Below, in pieces: positions 7,208-9,742 of a stretch of DNA of 9,742 nt. The notes below the pieces were generated by a model that was not told where the DNA came from, searched no databases, and worked only from the letters and a program-made list of their open reading frames with translations. The number at the start of each line of letters is the position of its first letter. The first letter of the stretch is position 1. A program made the position numbers and the translations under genes. This DNA is from JAGLTN01 sp023135255 (GTDB taxonomy: Bacteria > Planctomycetota > Phycisphaerae > Sedimentisphaerales > Anaerobacaceae): the NCBI GenBank assembly GCA_030639495.1, contig DAOWCP010000087.1, positions 1-9,742 of the forward strand. The letters run 5' to 3'.

Positions 7208-7226
7208 CCACCCCAAACCCCACCCC
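7208..7226 (-). other. G-rich tract, possible G-quadruplex
   Basis: On the minus strand the sequence is GGGG-T-GGGG-TTT-GGGG-T-GG. Three runs of four and one run of two guanines allow a two-tetrad quadruplex with short loops. It lies downstream of the PEP-CTERM gene and upstream of the aroA' promoter, on the transcribed sense strand. Structure formation is inference only. Confidence 0.35.
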
Positions 7227-7261
7227 AAAGATCACTCAAACGAACATTTCTGTCCGATAAG

Positions 7262-7390
7262 TCAAGTCGCTGCCATGAAATTTAACAATTGCCCCCTCAG
7301 CATCATTAGAAATAACCCCGATAAGTCCAAGCCGACAAGCGATCTTATAAAGCGCAGGCCGAACGCCTCTGGAGTTTCAAACTTATTCAC
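7262..7390 (-). CDS. Doubtful 42-residue small open reading frame
   Basis: A GTG-initiated frame giving a 42-residue product (with stretches such as ETPEAFGLRFIRS and LVGLDLSGLFLMML) that I do not recognise. AAGG lies directly against the GTG, too close to act as a ribosome binding site. The same frame is open further upstream, across the stop of the PEP-CTERM gene. A second frame through the same DNA is also open for about 46 codons, which weakens any claim to coding. It may be a decayed gene, a dispersed repeat, or chance. Confidence 0.15.
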   Translation of the reverse strand: MNKFETPEAFGLRFIRSLVGLDLSGLFLMMLRGQLLNFMAAT

Positions 7391-7427
7391 CCTTACAAAA
7401 AACTGTCTTTGATTGTTATCTTCTCTT

Positions 7428-8558
7428 TCAGCGAAACCTTCGGTTTCTCTTGTGTAAAACTAAACCGCCTAAACTTAAAAGAAAAAGTGTTGCTGGTTCG
7501 GGAATTGTTGCTATCCAAGCCTCCGGACTTGCACCATTAAATCCATAGCCTACGATAGTTTTACCATCCGCTGATATTCCTGTGGCCGCTGTCAACGTCC
7601 AGGTAGTTGAGTCCCAGGCAGTCAAGTCTGCTCCTAAATTTATGAGCACATCTTTCAGACTCTGCATACCGCCAGATTCCGTCCAGTAAAATGCCTCCCC
7701 ATAGTAGCTGTTTAAAGCCGAAGAACTACTGCCAACTACAACCGAACCGTCGGCAGAAACAGCAAGCGCATTACTTCTGAATGCCCCTCCAGCTAAATCG
7801 CCCAAACCGACCATGCCGCCAGCAGATGTCCAGCGGAACGCCTCCCTACCTGAAGCCGAATTACCATATCCAACCAAAACTGACCCGTCAGCAGAAGTCG
7901 CTGCCGCATAACTCTGGAATATGCCACCAGCCAAATCACCAAGACCAACCATGCCCCCGGATGTCCAGCGGAATGCCTCTTGTCCTGAGGCCGAATTACC
8001 ATATCCAACCGCAACCGACCCGTTTGCAGAAGTCGCAGTCGCATGGCTCCAGTATTCGCCGCCTTCCAAATCGCCAAGGCCGACCATACCTCCGCCAGAT
8101 GTCCAGCGGAATGCCTCACCAATTGCTGATGAAACAGAACTCATTCCAACCACAACCGTCCCGTCAGCGGAAACACCATATGCACCGCTTTTAGATGCCT
8201 CAGGTAAATAACCGAGACCAACCACACCGCCATCGGGCGTCCAGCGAAATGCTTGACGAGATGTTGTTCCGAAATAACTATCACCGACGATTACAGAGCC
8301 GTTGCTCGAAACTCCATAAGCATTGTATGTGTTGCCAAGGCCAACCATCCCACCATCGATTGTCCAGCGGAATGCCTCTGGTCCTGAAGACGACGTACCA
8401 TCTCCAACCACAACCGAACCGTCGGCAGAAACAGCAAACGCATTACTTGTGTATCCTCCTCCAGGTAAATCGCCCAGACCTTGAAAACTCGCTGCGCCAA
8501 AAGCCGATACTCCCGAAATAAGTATCAAAGCCACCGTGTATAAAAGACCATTCTTCAT
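7428..8558 (-). CDS. Secreted HAF-repeat PEP-CTERM protein
   Basis: A 376-residue exported protein. Residues 1 to about 22 form a signal peptide (KN, hydrophobic run, SAFGA). Residues 27-298 hold six HAF-family repeats with GLG at 27, 73, 114, 160, 205 and 251; each unit is about 41-49 residues with the pattern VGLGDL..G, A.AVSADGSVVVG, EAFRWT, GGM. A degenerate seventh unit follows (SLKDVL, 300-305; ISADGKTIVGYG, 328-339; PEAWIA). The C-terminus is a PEP-CTERM sorting signal: IPEPAT (352-357), a hydrophobic segment, and the basic tail HKRNRRFR. Such proteins are anchored or released by an exosortase, not seen here. Seven units suggest a beta-propeller. No catalytic residues are evident; a binding, adhesion or extracellular-matrix role is a guess. 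AAGGAG at 8567-8572 lies 8 bases before the ATG. Flanking terminator and promoter suggest an independent gene. Confidence 0.9.
   Translation of the reverse strand: MKNGLLYTVALILISGVSAFGAASFQGLGDLPGGGYTSNAFAVSADGSVVVGDGTSSSGPEAFRWTIDGGMVGLGNTYNAYGVSSNGSVIVGDSYFGTTSRQAFRWTPDGGVVGLGYLPEASKSGAYGVSADGTVVVGMSSVSSAIGEAFRWTSGGGMVGLGDLEGGEYWSHATATSANGSVAVGYGNSASGQEAFRWTSGGMVGLGDLAGGIFQSYAAATSADGSVLVGYGNSASGREAFRWTSAGGMVGLGDLAGGAFRSNALAVSADGSVVVGSSSSALNSYYGEAFYWTESGGMQSLKDVLINLGADLTAWDSTTWTLTAATGISADGKTIVGYGFNGASPEAWIATIPEPATLFLLSLGGLVLHKRNRRFR
7509..8480 (-). repeat. Tandem HAF repeats, visible at DNA level
   Basis: The repeat units of the PEP-CTERM protein are conserved in DNA. The plus-strand word gtccagcgga-atgcct and its variants recur near 7828, 7963, 8101, 8239 and 8362, with a weaker copy at 7681, at intervals of about 122-147 bases. 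The word ccgaattaccatatccaac occurs twice (near 7856 and 7990), so units four and five are the most recent duplicates. Unit lengths differ, as expected for a coding repeat. Confidence 0.8.
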
Positions 8559-8580
8559 CTTTTCTTCTCCTTAACAAAAG

Positions 8581-8608
8581 TATTATAAAAATATTTCTGT
8601 TACTGCAA
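8581..8608 (-). promoter_or_regulatory. Candidate proximal promoter of the PEP-CTERM gene
   Basis: On the minus strand, TTTGCA, a 16-base spacer and a perfect TATAAT lie about 25-50 bases before the start codon. The leader would be under 20 bases and would still include the AAGGAG site. It may be a second start or just AT-rich chance. Confidence 0.35.
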
Positions 8609-8704
8609 ATAGTAAACTTATCTCTGGAGAAATATGATATTTGATATGCCTCATCCTCTATCTTCTCTCTCCTGTTCACAGATCAAAGATGCAAAAGTAA
8701 GAAC

Positions 8705-8733
8705 ATTATATCGTTTTTTTTTATAAAAAGCAA
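8705..8733 (-). promoter_or_regulatory. Promoter of the PEP-CTERM gene (distal)
   Basis: On the minus strand, TTGCTT (8728-8733), a 17-base spacer containing an A tract, then a perfect TATAAT (8705-8710). This is the best-formed promoter in the window. It lies between the upstream ADH synthase terminator and the PEP-CTERM gene and would produce a leader of about 140 bases. Confidence 0.6.
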
Positions 8734-8791
8734 GGGGAAATAAAGAAAAGTAGAGCTAATTATCGCCAATTTCAAAGCAATTATCAGAAAT

Positions 8792-8824
8792 AGGTGCTTG
8801 ACTGTTATCTCGTGTCAAGCACCT
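8792..8824 (-). terminator. Hairpin terminator of ADH synthase copy B
   Basis: A perfect 11-bp inverted repeat, aggtgcttgac (8792-8802) and gtcaagcacct (8814-8824), with an 11-base loop. It begins 20 bases after the stop of the upstream ADH synthase gene. The T tract after the stem on the minus strand is poor (ATTTCTGATAATT), so termination may be partial. It sits between that gene and the PEP-CTERM promoter. Confidence 0.7.
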
Positions 8825-8843
8825 GTTAATTCGATATATTATA

Positions 8844-9638
8844 TTAGCTGTTTAGTATTTCGATTGCTTTTTGGACGGGGGCGTTATTGTGCACCATCGC
8901 GCTTAAAGCCTGAATCATCTGCGTAGGTTTGGCGTGGCCGAAAGCGTTTCTGCCTATTGATAGGCCTTTTGCGCCCGCATTAAGGGCGTCATGCACCATT
9001 TGCAGCATTTCTTCGTCGCTTTCTATCCTTGGTCCTCCTGCGATAACAACCGGAATATGGCAGCCTTCGACAACCTGCTGGAAGCTCTCGATTGAGCCTG
9101 TGTAGGAGACTTTTACAATATCAGCGCCCAATTCAGCAGCTACACGGGCAGCATGTTTTACGTTGTTCAGGTCGTATTCATCTTCGATCTTTGGGCCTCT
9201 GGTGTACATCATCGCTATGAGCGGCATCTGCCATTCATCGCATTTGCCTGCAACCTGGCCGAACTGCCTGAGCATATAACAGTCGGTTTCTGCGCCGAGG
9301 TTTATGTGAATCGAGACTGCGTCGGCGCCGAGTTTTAAGCCTTCCTCGACTGTGCAGACAAGCTCCTTGGCGTTTGGGTCCGGGCTCATTGATGTGCCGG
9401 CGGAGAGGTGGATAATCAAACCGACGTCTTTGCCCTCGCCTCTGTGGCAGCATCTTGGCATACCTTTGTGCATTAAAACAGCGTTTGCGCCGCCTTTAAC
9501 GACTTTGCTGACGGCATCTCTCATGTTTATAAGTCCATTGATCGGCCCATCTGAGACGCCATGATCCATCGGCACAATAACGGTTCTGCCGGAATTGCGG
9601 TCTATTATTCTTTCGAGTCTGATACTCTTGCCTATCAT
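8844..9638 (-). CDS. ADH synthase-family aldolase, copy B (paralogue)
   Basis: A 264-residue paralogue of copy A, aligned without gaps and identical at 195 of 264 positions by hand count. The presumed catalytic residues are all kept: Asp25 in VPMDHGV, Tyr145 in MMYTRG, and Lys176 in ADIVKVSYTG. Also kept are LMHKG, GKDVGLIIHLSAGTS, VIAGGP and GLSIGRNAF. Differences cluster at 61-64 (PRCC for VQTG, just after the HKG motif), 151-157, 211-220 and 251-256. GGAGG at 9647-9651 lies 8 bases before the ATG, the strongest ribosome site among the two copies. It has its own terminator and is followed by the PEP-CTERM gene, not by a dehydroquinate synthase. It may be a redundant ADH synthase, an enzyme for the preceding deoxy-ketohexose phosphate step, or another DhnA-type aldolase; sequence alone does not decide. 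Confidence 0.88.
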   Translation of the reverse strand: MIGKSIRLERIIDRNSGRTVIVPMDHGVSDGPINGLINMRDAVSKVVKGGANAVLMHKGMPRCCHRGEGKDVGLIIHLSAGTSMSPDPNAKELVCTVEEGLKLGADAVSIHINLGAETDCYMLRQFGQVAGKCDEWQMPLIAMMYTRGPKIEDEYDLNNVKHAARVAAELGADIVKVSYTGSIESFQQVVEGCHIPVVIAGGPRIESDEEMLQMVHDALNAGAKGLSIGRNAFGHAKPTQMIQALSAMVHNNAPVQKAIEILNS

Positions 9639-9742
9639 TTCTATAACCTCCGAAATACGTTTCTATATATAGTTACATTTTGCATACGGTAACGTAGTGT
9701 GTAATTCGCTTAAATACAAGTCGAAACCGTATTGTCGCGGAT
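9639..9742 (-). promoter_or_regulatory. Upstream region of ADH synthase copy B with inverted repeat
   Basis: On the minus strand, GTTAC and GTAAC form an inverted repeat with 12 bases between, directly before TATATA. A 17-base spacer from TATATA reaches CGTTAC, a poor -35. The arrangement would suit a promoter controlled by a dimeric regulator, but the half sites are only five bases long. The window ends before any upstream gene is seen. Confidence 0.3.

Larger units (their letters stand above)
6966..7427. other. 462-bp intergenic region with low-complexity tracts
   Basis: The part next to the ADH synthase gene carries its likely promoter (6996-7023). From about 7172 to 7226 there are plus-strand T runs (ttttttgttc-type units) and then a C-rich tract, cc-a-cccc-aaa-cccc-a-cccc (7208-7226). 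From about 7262 to 7427 the composition is gene-like and two minus-strand frames are open, but no recognised protein results. A GTG-start reading frame at 7262-7390 would give 42 residues. No clear terminator for the PEP-CTERM gene was found here. Confidence 0.5.

Noticed and set aside
7035..7412. Plus-strand 125-codon open frame in the intergenic region
   Set aside because: Its product is a phenylalanine-rich run from the T tract joined to unrelated sequence, and it has no ribosome binding site.
7431..7447. Hairpin gaaacc-ttc-ggtttc at the PEP-CTERM stop as a terminator
   Set aside because: The stem is six base pairs, encodes the last residues of the protein, and is followed on the minus strand by AAAGAGAAG with no T run.
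7262..7470. Frameshifted C-terminal extension of the PEP-CTERM protein
   Set aside because: Another frame is open across the stop, but the existing C-terminus is a complete PEP-CTERM signal with a basic tail, so no extension is needed.
7681..8440. CRISPR-like regularly spaced repeats
   Set aside because: The intervals are about 122-147 bases and vary. The repeats lie in frame within an intact HAF-repeat protein, so they are coding repeats.
7781..8521. Long plus-strand open frames opposite the HAF gene
   Set aside because: They are composed of repetitive Pro, Gln and Ser-rich sequence mirroring the repeats on the other strand. They have no ribosome sites or recognisable domains.

Overview
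The window looks like chromosomal sequence from a Planctomycetes/PVC-type bacterium, perhaps of the Phycisphaerae/Sedimentisphaerales sort. The evidence is the gene content: a DUF1080 lipoprotein, a Tat-exported Gfo/Idh/MocA oxidoreductase, a DUF6807 (PmoA-like) domain, a PEP-CTERM protein with HAF repeats, and archaeal-type aromatic-biosynthesis enzymes. The lineage is inferred from these families, not from any marker gene. No rRNA, tRNA, insertion sequence, integrase or CRISPR array was seen.

Left part (about 1-5104): three envelope-directed genes that suggest keto-sugar chemistry. A DUF1080 lipoprotein (78-794, minus) and a Tat-signal Gfo/Idh/MocA oxidoreductase (1005-2423, minus) are separated by an intrinsic terminator at 954-988. 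Across a 392-bp divergent intergenic region lies a 762-residue lipoprotein (2816-5104, plus) that fuses an oxidoreductase-like half to a DUF6807 domain. The likely theme is oxidation of a glycoside to a 3-keto intermediate and its cleavage, by analogy with the Gfo/Idh/MocA plus DUF1080 route known in Bacteroides. The substrate is unknown.

Right part (5144-9638, all minus): a 3-dehydroquinate synthase II gene (aroB') sits 31 bp downstream of a 2-amino-3,7-dideoxy-D-threo-hept-6-ulosonate (ADH) synthase gene (aroA'). This pair is the archaeal-type entry to the shikimate pathway, in which an aldolase condenses a deoxy-ketohexose phosphate with aspartate semialdehyde and the NAD-dependent second enzyme makes 3-dehydroquinate. 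A second ADH synthase gene (8844-9638), same length and about 74% identical by hand alignment, lies upstream. Between the two is a secreted PEP-CTERM protein (7428-8558) built of six HAF repeats plus one degenerate repeat, probably a seven-bladed beta-propeller. It has its own promoter and is cut off from the upstream synthase by a terminator at 8792-8824, so it is probably not part of the biosynthetic operon.

Most interesting points: the duplicated ADH synthase with divergence next to the substrate loop; the oxidoreductase-DUF6807 fusion and its strong internal translation start, which would remove the lipoprotein signal; and an unexplained intergenic block at about 7170-7427 with a G-rich minus-strand tract and overlapping open frames.
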